From assembly GCA_006538405.1 (NCBI GenBank), contig BJKQ01000006.1:1015001-1079000 (forward strand): a DNA stretch of 64,000 bases. The letters run 5' to 3'. This document shows positions 38,218-49,755 of this stretch, piece after piece. Origin of the DNA: Hansfordia pulvinata. Lineage: Eukaryota; Ascomycota; Sordariomycetes; Xylariales. A program made the position numbers and the translations under genes. Within the stretch, counting starts at the first letter, position 1. Every line of letters starts with the position of its first letter. The notes beneath the pieces are model-generated. The model saw nothing but the letters and a program-made list of their open reading frames with translations, was not told where the DNA came from and did not search any database.

Positions 38218-39000
38218 TAGGCCGCAATTTTCCCTCAGGATCCACGGAATCCATCCGCTGCCGGTTTTGTTGACAAATAAACATTGACTGATTGTTTGGA
38301 TGCTCACGATATCTGGTAGTTGTAATCGTCCTCCGATGAGTACGGAGTACTCGTACTGGAGTACTGGAGTACTTCGATGCACGCGGGAAGCCGTGGGCAC
38401 GTCTGGGGCACAGCACCAGTCGGACTACGCACTAATGCCACGGGACGGGGCAATCGGGTGCTCAACCCGTCCCGGCTGTGTCGTCTGCTGGTCCGCGGAC
38501 GGACACCCGGACGCCAGTCTGTGTGTTCAATAGGCCGCCCTGGCGCCCGCCGCCAGCTTCGGCAGATCTTCATCTGCGCGCCCACAAGCACAGGGCGGGC
38601 GACGCATCGCTCCGGGCTCCGTCGACGATAGTTTTACGCAAGCACTCACGTGTGTCGAGGTGCACAGACATCCGTCCGGCCACGCTGGTGAGTACGACTT
38701 TGCCGGAACGGGAGCCATCTGGCCCAATTTGGACAAGCAATCCTCGCGCACTTTTTGCATCCGAGATCAGAGACACGAGGACGTCGTCGACAGCTTGCGC
38801 CAGCACCTCACTGGGGACACGCGGGCAGACATATACTCACTCGCGCGTGCAGTGGGTGGCCACGATGGCTCTGGCGCAGTGAGAGGAGATTGGAAGTAGC
38901 AGCCCAGCCGTTGATGAGGGATCCCGTCCAGTCTTCAGCTTCGCAAACGCCTCGGAATCATCAATTGGCGATCTCGATGCGGGGTTTCGGCGCGTTTGCG

Positions 39001-39029
39001 CGTCCGCGTTCGCGTCCGCGTCCGCGTCT
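39001..39029. repeat. Short tandem CGCGTC-type repeat
   Basis: Four to five copies of a six-base CGCGTC/CGCGTT unit in intergenic DNA. No gene is associated. Confidence 0.75.
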
Positions 39030-41357
39030 CATCGGCGGTGCGAGTCCACGAGTTACGAAAACTCCCCAAGCCCGCCATTGATTAGCAGCAGACGCGGAAA
39101 GCCGAGGCAGCACACGGCGGGAGACTATCTGGCGGTAGGGGCAGCGGCAGCACCGGGACGGGCTGGCCTCCTGCCATAGCAGCCCCTCGTCCCGTCCCGA
39201 GCCGTGTCTTTGTAGGAAGTAGCCCTGACGTTAGATATCGTTCTTCTCCAGTACGCTCAGAACAAGTTGGCGGCCTGCTGCTTGAGGCGCGGCGCATACT
39301 CAGCACGCGCACCCTGCCGTCGCCAGGGTCCTCTGGCCCGTCTTCATTGGCCTATTTCCTTGTCTCAGAGACCGGTTCGGGTCGAGATTATCAGGAGTCT
39401 GGCTTCGATAAAGCTTTGGGGTCTCGCTATCGCAGCTCCTTCTCGGCTTGCGACGTGTGATTCTACAACATTTTTCTTCGCTCCTGGGCCACGCATCGGT
39501 GTATTGCTCGGGTCCGGGAGACGAAATCGACGAAATCGATACGAGGTATGGATCACTTCACAAGCAGACAAGCAAAGGGCGTAGCATGGCCTTAGCCTTA
39601 GCCTCATGAGCCTCTTTGCCGTGCCGTGACACGAGGCTGTGTGCTCGGTATGCTCGGCGAAGCCACGCCGCCTGCCTTGCTCTCAACGGTGAGACTGACG
39701 CCCGCTAGGCTTGAGCCACGAGAGGGGGCGTTCAGAATATGCTCCGAGCCCATTGACTTGGTGAGTGCAGGGCGCGCCACATGGCGCCACAGGGCCGCAT
39801 TGTGAGCGGCTCGCTCGTTCGAGGCTGTCACTTTTGGCCATTTTGTGCTTGCACCCTGTCGTCGTGCGTCGAGATGGTTGCCTGTCGCGAGTTGCCTCCT
39901 CCGACCGAGAAGAGGCGCGGTGCGGGTATCTGTACGAGTATACCTACTCGTACATGTGATGAGGGCATCGCGGAAGGGGAGCCTTTTAAGGTCGGCGTAT
40001 CTGATGACCATTTCCTCATTCCAATGATGCCCCTCGCAGCACTGATGTCCTGCACCACACAGCACTGCGCGCGGTCGCATCGCTCCCCCCTCCGGACGTG
40101 GCTGCGGGAGCCTTGCCCCGTATCCTGTACTCGTACTTGTCTCGATGTAACGAGCGTGCCTCTTGCATCAGCCCAGCCATCCGCTTTCCTCCACCCCCAC
40201 CTCCCCCCAATGGGCCGTGGTTGCCCTGTATGGATAGCACTGGACGACCGTCACCACCACCATCCACCCGACAGCTGGAGGTCCTAACGAGGATCCTGAA
40301 ATGTCCCTCCCGGGCACTGGTCTGCACGCCAGGTACCTCCCGAGCTCTTCCTACATGTGCCTAGGTGCCCCTACCTTAGGTGTACCTACCTTATGTATGG
40401 TATCCGGCCACTGCGGGTGGTGGCGCTGGTCGGGGTGTTTCTCCTCCGCTGCCAACTGGAAGCACTAGCACTACCATTACTCGCCAGGCACTTTACTGTG
40501 TTGGTGCCCTCCAGGACGGGACTGGCCTCTCCCCGTTTCGGGCGCCGCCATGTCTCGTCGTGTCATCATACGGCGTGTTGAACTTGCACCGGTACCTTGG
40601 TCGACCTGCTTGTATGTGCCAACTTGAGGAGTGCACATGTACTCTGAAATGTGCCCGTAGGTATCAAGGAAGTGCGCCTTATGAGAAGGTACTCGGGAAG
40701 GGTGGGTGGTCCGGCTGCGAATCGGCTGCTTCTCATGTACTCCGAGATAGAATCCTCCGCCTCCCTCCGCCTCTTCCACGCCAGAAGAGCCCTCGCCCTC
40801 CTCCTCGCCGGTCCACCATGACAGAGTTGGCCCACCCTCGTCCGCGGTGCCCCAAACGGGGTATGGGGTGAGGAATCGCATGCGCAAGAGATCGGTCGTC
40901 CTCTCCCAGGTAGCTCTCATCAGATCCATGGGAGCATCCCGCGCAGCGCAAACGAGACAGGCCCGCGCCAGGCAAGCTCACCAGAGCTCCCCCCTCCCCT
41001 CCCCTCCCCTCCCCTCCTCTCCATGCCCCATCCCAAGCTCTCTGCCTGGTCTGCCCGCTGTCCTGCGCCTGGCTCAAGTCTAGCTGTCTGCCCGGCCTTG
41101 CCCTTTCTCTTCTCCTCAGCCCCAATGTAGGCCTGCCGCCGGGGCCTGACAGTCCTCGCCCACGCTCTCTGGCTCCGACCCCCAGCCCTGTTTCCTTTAC
41201 CTCCTCCCCTCCTCTCTTCTCTCCTCCCTCCACTGCCAGACTACCTCCAGCTATATCCCCCCTCCTCTTGCCCATACCACTCCCTCTTTTCCACTGCATT
41301 CAACCCAATCCTCGGCTCTATCCCGAGCAAAGACCTCGGCAAACGCGGGAAACAGCC

Positions 41358-42218
41358 ATGTCTGCTCGCAAGAGAAAGCAAGACGAGGAGGAGCTCGTGG
41401 CCCTCCCCAGCGACGAAAGCGAGGAAGAAGAGGAGTAAGTTGCGACCACCATGTCTTAAGGATTGGTAGTTCCCTGTTCATTGCCCGAATCTTGCCCTTT
41501 TCCCACCAATTGGCCTGGCCGGTTGCGATAAAGCCAGATTCTGTTCTTGGCGGCCCTTCCTGGGCTCTGGCCGCGAAGCGCCCTGCCCGGCGCAAGGCTC
41601 TATCCGGATTCCTCATTCGCTGTTCGAGGTCGGCGTCCCGCAATCCGCTGCCAATCTCTCTCGCCCGATTCGTCCCGCGGGGACTAACAAGCTGGCCAGG
41701 TACCAAGAGAGTGAAGAAGACGAGCCGGATGCCGAGGACGATGATGAGGAAGACGACGAAGACCTCGAGGAAGAGGCCGAGCCGGAGGGAGAAGACAGTG
41801 TTGCGGGTAGGTCCAAGTCTCCGCATTCGCGCTTAGATAGCTCGATCGCTGTGTGCAGGCCACACGACCCGACCGGGTTTTCGTGCTGAACAGCTTTGGA
41901 TGTTCTAACTCTTGGCCTCCAGCAGACCCCGCGCCTCCTAAGAAGAAGGCCAAGAAGACCGAGTCGTCCAAGGAGCCGGTCCCTGTAGTTGATGATGACG
42001 AGGTGGAGGAAGCTGAGGACGCCGAGGACGCTGAGGACGCTGAAGACCCCGAAAACCCCGAAGACCCTGAAGAAGAGGAGGAGGGAGAGGCCAACGAGGC
42101 CAATGGGGAAGCGGAGGCCGCGGACAAGGGCAAAGCGGCCACCAAGGAAGCAACCCCAGCCGAGACTAACGGGTCTGCTGCGAAAGCAGCTGCCGGTGGT
42201 GATGACGAAGAGCAATGA
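41358..42218 (+). CDS. Small, highly acidic nuclear-type protein, three exons
   Basis: 159 residues from exons 41358-41434, 41700-41806 and 41923-42218. The introns start GTAAGT and GTAGGT, and all phases agree. The first intron is 265 bp and contains CTAAC before its CCAG acceptor. The N-terminus MSARKRKQDEEELV carries a basic cluster, and PPKKKAKK looks like a nuclear localisation signal. Most of the rest is Glu/Asp/Ala repeats such as EDAEDAEDAED. I do not recognise a domain. A histone-chaperone or nucleolar acidic protein is possible, but composition alone cannot decide. The third exon has tandem acceptors (CAGCAG), so one alanine may be optional. A CT-rich promoter tract (40980-41270) precedes the gene. 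Confidence 0.72.
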
Positions 42219-42819
42219 GCTGTTTGCGCGATGGGCCATCATTAATGATGAACGGGCCGGATTTCTGTACTCGTACACAGCTGCGCCAGTATTTGCGACA
42301 ACCGGCTGGCTGCCCGGCGCCGAGGCACCGAAGCACAGCGTGATCTTACTCTGTTCAAAATGCAAAGCTTCGGCGTCCGATTCGCGGGATTGTCTCAGAG
42401 CTGCCTCACCAACTTAGCTCACCTTGGGTGATCGGCCGCCCTGTGAGGGATTCAGGGTTGAGCAGCCGGAGGACGAATTGCCCAATGAGAAGGGGAGCAA
42501 GGGCAGCAAAGGGGCGATCTTGTCTCCAAATCACCCCGGGGGCCGGGTCCCCTCCCCCTCAAGGGCCCAACGGGGGCACAGGCAGCTGCTCTCTCTCCTC
42601 CGAACGGGCCGCATCCAATGTTCCCCGTTGCCCAGGAGCAGCGACGCCTCGTTGTTTTCTGCGGCGCATCCTGGATCGGGGCTGATGAGAGGGCCCGTAA
42701 CCGGAATCGCCCCTGCCTCGAGCTCCGGGAGCAGTTGGAACACGGATGCTGCCGGCCTCCCTAACGGACAGGCTTGTACTCGTACGGAGCACTTGCTCGT
42801 GGGAGCGCGACGGAACAGG

Positions 42820-42842
42820 CGCATCGCATCGCATCGCATCGC
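42820..42842. repeat. Tandem GCATC repeat
   Basis: Four to five copies of GCATC in a row in intergenic DNA. Confidence 0.85.
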
Positions 42843-44258
42843 AGCGCACTTGATCGCGTCGCATGGCGCCGCTTTTCGCGTGCCGCGCAGCAGCAGCAGC
42901 AGCAGCCCCTGCATGCGCCTCCGTCCGTCTCCCCCACCTCTCCCCTCCTCAGCCTCTTTTTCCCTCTTTCTCTCTCTCTACGAGTATCTCTCTCCCGATC
43001 CAGCTTGTTTGCACGTAAGCCACTAAGCTGTGGGCAGGTGAGCGAGCCGCCATTGAAGCTGCCCGCGCAAGGAGGCGTGCATGCGGCAGAGTGGTTGTGC
43101 TTTTGCTTGATACTTGTATCCCGCATGTGCGGGCGTTACCTACCTTAGGTAGTCTACCTAATGTACCAGGTAGGTCTATCGTAAAACGAGCAGTCGCTGA
43201 CATGGAAAGCTGGGACCCCCGCCCCCTAAGGTTCTCTCCGTCTTCTCTCCACGGGGTAAACCCCAACGTGGGGGGGGTGGTCTGGACTCGGGCTTTCCAT
43301 GTGACCATCTTTACCCCGTACCTTAAGTAACTTACCACCCATTTATCTTAAAGTACCACGGTACCTACTCGCCCGCACGCCCGCAATAAGAAAGACCCTG
43401 GGGTTTGGGAAGCTGCGGGCAGCCTCTTTACCTTGTTTTTTTTTTTTTCTTTCAGTGTGGCTTACAGAGTACGTGAATAGATGGCTGCTGCGGGTGGCGG
43501 CGGCGGCGGCCACAGACAGACATAGCCCTGGAGTACTCGTATCGCGGGCACCAGAATGCCTTGGGCACCCGAAGAAAAGGAAAAAGGAAAAAGAAAAAGC
43601 AAGCATCTTCATGCCTCTCATCGATCGGGTGGCTCACAACAAGTAGCAACGAGTAGTCGTTACTCGGCGCCATGGTTCGTTCAATTCATGTTCATCGCCC
43701 GGCCGCCTGCCTCTCTTGTCTTGCCCTCCGCCCAGTTCCCCTGGCTACCACGCACGTCAGACGCGCGCAGAGATGGGAGAGGAAGACAAGAAGAAAATAG
43801 AAAGAAGAAAAGAGAGCAGGGGGGGGGGGGGGGATTATAGCTACTCGTACGAGTACAACGTATGCCGGTGACTGAAGTAAGAAGGCAGATACTCCCTCCC
43901 TGGCGTGCTGCAGGTCATCTCGTTCCAATGTGGACGCACGTGCTTTCCATGTCGCGTTGCGTTGCCTTTTTCTCTCGCTATCCCGTTTTTCTTTTCGTTT
44001 TCTTTCTTTTTTAATCCTGTCTCTTTCTTCCATCGGCCAGCCCAGCACAATTAAGGTCCTTATCCCAGGAAACCAGGAAAACAAGATACAGACAGAGGAG
44101 GAGTGCCTGCATCCAACCCGCTGACAACAACCAGGAAACCCTCCCCGGTTGCTTTTTCCTCGTTCGCCTCCCCTTTTCTCCAGCCCTGCACGCACGGCGT
44201 TAGTGCTTGCGACCTGCGCGTGTTCCACTCCACCCACCACCGGTCTGCCGACACATTG

Positions 44259-44281
44259 CCCCCCCCCCCCCCCCCCCCCCC
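44259..44281. repeat. Poly-C run (23 nt)
   Basis: A pure C run in intergenic DNA, followed by CTCTTCCCCC. With the poly-G run at 43818-43833 it is one of several long G/C homopolymers outside coding sequence. Confidence 0.9.
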
Positions 44282-46010
44282 TCTTCCCCCCTCCTGACTC
44301 TGCAGTGAACATCACCTGCAGCTCGCGGGCCGAGACGGCACGCAGCACCCTGGGAAACTCCCAAGCAGCGCTCTGGCAGTGTCAAAAGCGCCCCTCCCCC
44401 TTTTTCTCTCAAAAAATCCCTGCTCTGCTCTGCGCCGCATGACGTAATCTCTGACACCGGCACCGGGCATCTCGCAAGGTGTCTTGCACATGTCTCCGGT
44501 CGGGTTCCTGGATTGCCCACGGGGAAGCGCGCCGTCCCGCGACGTGCCGGTTCTTTGGGGGAAACGCCGACTCGGCCGGCGGTGGCTGAGTGGCCGACAG
44601 TGCGGGCCTCATTTTCGGACTCACCCGTGTTGTGAGGGAAAGCCCCTCTGGATGGAGTAGCGAGGGCACGTGAACCGTAGACCTTGAGACCACCACCAAG
44701 GACAAGGACCTCCGGGCGAGAGCTTTTCCTGCGCGAAACGATCTCCAGGGACGAGCAAGCTGAGCCTAGATGTTGCGGGTATGCCCAGTGCTGGCAAGGC
44801 TCTTCTATCATGGAAGTAGACAGGAAAGCCTGAAGGGGACAACCGAAACCACACGGAGAACCGATATATAGCAGCTGGCTTGCTCCAAATTACTTGCCAT
44901 GCGACTCCTCGGCTTCATGGGTTTGTGATGATTATCTCTTTCCATAAGCTTTACCAACTTCTGTTAATGTATCAGAACGAACCTGAACCCTTGTGGACTT
45001 GGGCCCTCGCGGCTTAACTGGCAGCGTCTGTTTATCTTAGGGAAACCACTCGCTCGGTCTTGTCATGTATAACCATATCGTCACGCCCCGAACGTCTACC
45101 AACTCGCCGATTTTTCTGATTTTTTTTTCTTGGTGGTGCAGACACACCGATGTATCTTCATGACAACTCGTCACGCTCCGGATTTGTCCTACACGGTCGC
45201 TGGCAGATAGACTCTCCTCCCCGCGCGGTTTGCGGGGTCGAGCGTCGCCTGCCCCTCTCAGCCAAGCTTCACGGATTTGACACTTCATCATGGTTATCAA
45301 AGCCTGAAGTCCCGCCAGCGCCTCGATGAACACCCCGATACCCCCTCACATTTCGATTTTTCTCCGCAAACCATCAGTTGCGATCCTAGCTCGGGTTGGT
45401 ACGAAGGTAGACATACATCAGTGGAGAAAGGTACTGCGTACAGCGTTGAAACCCACCGGAGGATTCTCAACATGCAGATGCGAACGTGGCAGAGAAACAA
45501 TCAGAAAAGTAGTGTGAAGCGTGATTCTGCCAATTCGAGAAGAGGGCGGCTCGAAAGTCTCCCCCTCCAACAAGTACAAGTAACGAATGCAAGCGCGACT
45601 GCTGGTACCTAGACAAGAGAACGCCTCGCCTCGCCCTGCGCTGCCCCCGGGTCCTCCGTAGTGTCCATCAAGGGACCCAAAACCAGCAAGTTCAAATGGA
45701 TCCGTGGTGTCATATTAGCAACGAAGGGTCCCCCACTCGAGAGTCGTCTTCTAGTTCTCGTGACCCGGTCCTCAGAGAATCCGCAAACGGCCCTGCGACT
45801 CTGAACGAGCGGCATCGTGCGACTGACTGCTGCGCGAATACCAGGCCGAGAGGACCACCGTCGACAGCCATTGATTGTCCTTTTATACTTCTATCACTTG
45901 TTGACATTTCTCATTTCCATCTAGTTTCTCCACGTACCACCTTCGCCTCGTCTTGGCTCTCCCCTCTCTCCCAAAGACTCCCATCTCGCCCGCAGCCCCC
46001 GCTCATACGC

Positions 46011-47501
46011 CTAAGGGTTGACGTACAGCGGCGGGAACGGCGCGGCGGCGCGCAGCCTGTCGACGGGCAACCTGCCCGCCTCCCCCTCGCCCTCCGCCGC
46101 CGGCAGTGGCGACGACGACCGGGACCATCCGTCGCGTCGGCGACGGAGGACTCGTGGGCCAGCCTGACCCCGTCGAGCACGCGGGCGTTGACGGGCCGCC
46201 TCTCGCCGAAGAAGTCGGAGCTGGCGCGCTGATCGTCCGTCATGGCGGCGAGGTCCTCGGCGGTCCGCGGCCGGTACTGGTTCCAGACGGGCACCCCGCA
46301 GCGCCGGCAGAACGCCTTGACCTGCTGGTTGCGCCCGAAGCCGTAGAACCCAATCGTCGGGTTCGCGTCGCTCACGTTCTCGGGGCTGCTGCTGCTGCTG
46401 CTGGAGGAAGGGAGGTGCCAGCGGCGGTGGTCGTGGTGACAATGGATACGCGTGTTCGCTTGGGGTATATCCATGCGAATGCCATCTGGAGTCCGCGGAA
46501 CGCAAACGGTCAGCCGCTTTCCTCCTTCGTGATCGGTCGAGCAAGAAAAGATGACACCGGGCTTTCCCACTTCCGCCAGAAAAAGAAAAAAAAAAGGCCT
46601 TGCGGGCAAATCACTTACACGCGTGCAGATGCTGCAGTTGCACTCGATGCAGCGGAGCCGGTACGACTTCTCGACGGGCATGGCCGCGACGTCCGGGTCG
46701 CCCGAGCCGTAGGCGGCGTCGAGCGGCTTCGAGGCGAGCGCCAGCCGCACGTCGCCGCAGTGGCAGCCGCCCGTGTACGTGACGAGGCCCTCTTCGTCGT
46801 GGGCCGGGGGCTCGCCGGGGAACTCGGGCGGGTCCCGGGCGGGCGGGACGGACGCGCCGTCGGTGCTGGTGGCCGGGACTCCTCAGCAAGAATACACCCA
46901 ATTCTAATCAAGAGGAGCAGAGCAGAAGGGAGAGAAGAGAGAGAAGAAAGGGGCGTTTGTTGACTTACACCCGCAACTCAAGGCTCCACAGGTCCAGGTT
47001 CTGGATGTTGCGCAGCTGTTTCGGGGTGTGAGCTTGAGGCCTCGTTTGTTCTGCGCCGCCCCGAGAACCGAACAGTACAGGTGGGACACAACAACAACAA
47101 CGACGACAGAAACAGACAAGGTGTAGGTGTGCGGTGGCGCGTGCTCACGTTGATCCAGATCCGGGCTCGGCGCCCTCGGCTGGCTTCTCCAGCGACCCGA
47201 GGACGAAGAGGTAGCTGCTGCAGGTCGGGCACGACTGGTGCACGAACTCGCGTTTGCCAAAGTTGTAGGCCGAGAGGGCAGCCGGGTCGCCCTTGACGAC
47301 GTCGACGTCGGCGCGCGCGACGTTGCGCAGGACGCCGCCGCGCTTGTGGCAGAAGCTGCAGTTGCAGACGTCGCCGTAGCCCAGGTCGGCCGGGAGGCGC
47401 ACCTCGAAGACGTAGGCCGCGCAGTGGCAGTTGCCGCGGTACGTCTTGAGGGGCTGGCCGCCGGGCTCTTCGCGATGCTGTTGTGGTGCTTCCGCCGCCA
47501 T
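46011..47501 (-). CDS. Tandem GFA/CENP-V-type zinc protein, frame broken by three single-base deletions
   Basis: Four exons: 47501-47149, 47015-46969, 46865-46619 and 46485-46011. Two GFA folds are visible. The first has YRGNCHCAAYVFEV, then CNCSFCHKRGG and CPTCSSY. The second has YTGGCHCGDVRLALA, CIECNCSICTR, then FCRRCGVPVWNQY. The paired cysteines bind zinc; the family includes glutathione-dependent formaldehyde-activating enzymes and CENP-V, but the substrate here is unknown. The frame shifts at 47161-47162 (before IWIN), 46382-46385 (before ENVSDANP) and 46121-46123 (before SSSPLP). Each shift is repaired by one added G or C. With them the gene has 375 codons, agrees in all splice phases and ends APFPPLYVNP. 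I treat the breaks as probable sequence errors. Confidence 0.82.
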
Positions 47502-47505
47502 TGGT

Positions 47506-47541
<36 letters not shown>

Positions 47542-49258
47542 TTTGTCGTCGTCTTTGTCGTCGTCTTTGTCGTCGTCGTCGTTCCTTTCTGGTGATGTTG
47601 TGGGGGGTTGGTTGCTGGTGTCGAGAAGGCGTGCGTGTCGGCAACCCACTTCTTCGATGCAATTGCGGAGTGCCGTGTGTGTCCCGCGTGTTACGAGCGT
47701 ACCTTATCGCAGGATACGAGTAGATGATGGGGTGTGACGATGGCGTCGACGATGCTCCTTCTGTTGGTGATGCTGCTTTATATCACCTGCCGACCATTTT
47801 CCAGCCACATGCAGCCGACACACTGACCGCCGGGCGGGACTTGAATCGTAGAATACTCCGAACGGCAGGCTCGGAAGTCGGACTGCCAACCGGAGGCTAC
47901 GACCTAACCTACAGTTAGCACCGTCCGCTGGGTGATGATCAACGCTACTGCGAGTGCCGCTGGCGGTGATAAGGCCCCCCTGCCAAAGAAAAGACACGCC
48001 GGGCCCGCCCGCTGTTGGTGGCTGGCTTTGGTACCGTATGTAGTAGCTTGTAGCTGGTGCCTGGTGCCTGGTGGCCTCTGTCGTCGTCGTCGTCGTCAAA
48101 TGGTCTGATCTGTGTGACTCAGCTGGTGGGATTGCGGAGCCTGCGGTGTTAAATACGCACTAGTCACCACCGTCAGTCACGGAGTCTCTAACCCCTTCGT
48201 CGTGCAGCGGGGCATCGTCAACAGCGAGCGGGCAGAGGTGGCTGTGCTGCCGCCATGACGCGCAAAGCATCCATACTCAAACAAGTGAACCGCGTCCATC
48301 CACTGATGAGATGACTCGTAGCGGTCTCGCCCGTGACAAATACTCGTAGCGGTGCCCCTTCGAGGGCGGGCCAGACGCGCCGACGTACCGAGTACTCGTA
48401 CTCCTTTTCCGGGCTGCGACTACGGCCGACGACGTCGCCGGCCGCACGTCGGGCTGTCACGTGCCTCCGCGTGGGATGAAGAGGAGGCGGGGCGACCAGG
48501 CAGTGGAGAGAGGCGCTCACCCCGCGACACCCAAAGACGCCCCCATCCTTGTCGCCCCCTGATCGCCGTCGTCTGTGAGACCCGAGACCCGGGAAGTGGC
48601 TGCTGCGTGTCACCTCGTTCATCCCCCTCGATCTGCCGGCATGCCACGCGCTCGTCTTGAGAGGCCCGGGCCCCGTCCATCGCATCTGGTTCCCGCACAC
48701 GGGCACCTATGAAGGCGGCTGTCAACGTGTCCTGGGTAATTGAGTTCGTACATCTGATATATATATTCTTGTATGTACTCAGCAAGGGTATCCGTAAATG
48801 GCAATGGCTCCTATGACAGTGTAAACAATCAAATCACCCTCCCTATACCTTGCAGTTCCAAGTGCGCCCACTGGCAGACCGCTTGCAGTCGATCCGGGAT
48901 CCTGGATAAGACCGGCAGAGCCCCGTTGGCCTGAACTCGATCTACGAGCCCTGGGCAACATCGCCCCATGTAGCGAGCCCGACGCCGGCGGAAAACCCCA
49001 TTCCGCGTCGGGAAACCAAGCGTGGTATGAACGCCGAGCGAAGTATGAGCCTGGCGGTATCCCGTGACAGAGGCCAAGTCGGGGCGATTGCCTCGGACTG
49101 TGGACCAGCAGAGCGAGCGACGCCCGGGCGGCATGAAGGCAGAATGCTGGCCTGGAGCTTGACTGGTCCGTGTCGGACACTTCCCGACGCTCTGTAAAGA
49201 CAGCAACGGCACGCGTGAGCATCTTTTTGCTCCTCAGACGTGTTCGGATGCCCGGCCA
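47502..49258. other. Intergenic stretch with GTC microsatellite
   Basis: Promoter side of the tandem GFA gene and 3' flank of the small gene at 49259. Contains the GTC/GTCTTT repeat just upstream of the GFA start. No further gene is seen. Confidence 0.55.
47505..47582. repeat. (GTC)n microsatellite with TTT interruptions
   Basis: About 20 GTC units interrupted three times by TTT. It lies directly next to the start codon of the tandem GFA gene, and would be a GAC repeat in that gene's 5' leader. Confidence 0.95.
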
Positions 49259-49755
49259 CTACCGTGTCTCTCGCTGGGTCTCGTACGCCCTAACTGCGGC
49301 TTCTAGGGAATCGAGGCTATCGCGGTCCCCATAGGCCTCCATCATGGCCTCATTCCTCCGCCGCTGGGCCGCTTCGAAATTCTGCTGTTGCCTCTCAGCC
49401 GACATTTCACGGTACTTGCTGACTCCATAACCTATTTGGGAGCAGCCGCAGCGTCAGTAAGATGCATCCATCATTTCTGCGTGGAAGAAGTGGCCAGGAG
49501 CAGGAGGCAGATGGGAGGGGAGGAGAGGTTCGGGTGACTGACCTATTCCAACGGCAGCAACGGCAGCTAGAGCCCTGTTGGTTTGGATAACACGGTCAGC
49601 CAGCTGTGACGCAGAGACAGCCCAGGGCAGTAGGGATTTTGAACATACACCTTCTTTTCGAGGCGGCCAGACTTGTGGAGAGCCGGCAGGTAGGCCGGGT
49701 GGACCTGGGAGGTTGTGGAAATGGTTCTGGCGGATCCTGGCGCCATTCTGGACAT
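49259..49755 (-). CDS. Small, probably mitochondrial single-pass membrane protein
   Basis: 103 residues from exons 49755-49649, 49574-49543 and 49431-49259. The introns start GTATGT and GTCAGT and end CAG and TAG, and phases agree. The N-terminus (MSRMAPGSARTISTTSQ) is rich in Ser, Arg and Thr and lacks acidic residues, like a mitochondrial presequence. A short hydrophobic segment VALAAVAAVGIGYGV (about 36-50) follows. A charged helical tail, KYREMSAERQQQNFEAAQRR, then leads to a Glu/Arg-rich C-terminus. The middle exon is only 32 bp and encodes the membrane segment. I do not recognise the family. The coding call rests on the continuous spliced frame and the residue pattern. Confidence 0.7.

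Larger units (their letters stand above)
32985..41357. other. Gene-poor 8.4-kb intergenic region
   Basis: No conserved coding block was found. The first 2 kb is the upstream region of the TBC gene. It contains a 24-nt poly-G run (33227-33250) and is strongly CT-rich on the TBC strand. On that strand a 571-codon open frame (35124-33409) is rich in Ser, Pro, Arg and Leu and is probably non-coding. Between 35 and 40.6 kb the DNA is rich in copies of GGTACCTA and TACTCGTAC, plus a GTT microsatellite at 38176-38217. From 40980 to 41350 CT-rich tracts form the leader of the acidic-protein gene. Confidence 0.55.
42219..46010. other. Intergenic stretch, no supported gene
   Basis: 3.8 kb with low-complexity blocks. 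These include tandem GCATC units (42820-42842), an AGC run (42890-42905), poly-T (about 43435-43450), poly-G (43818-43833) and poly-C (44259-44281). The palindromic motifs are frequent here, for example the extended inverted TACTCGTACGAGTA at about 43843-43856. Open frames on both strands give no recognisable protein. Confidence 0.55.

Noticed and set aside
40733..41299. Gly/Arg-rich minus-strand frame upstream of the acidic-protein gene
   Set aside because: It is the complement of the CT-rich promoter tract; there is no motif or splice support.
47521..47580. Possible CRISPR-like or protein-coding repeat
   Set aside because: The units are 3 bp with no spacers: a simple GTC microsatellite.
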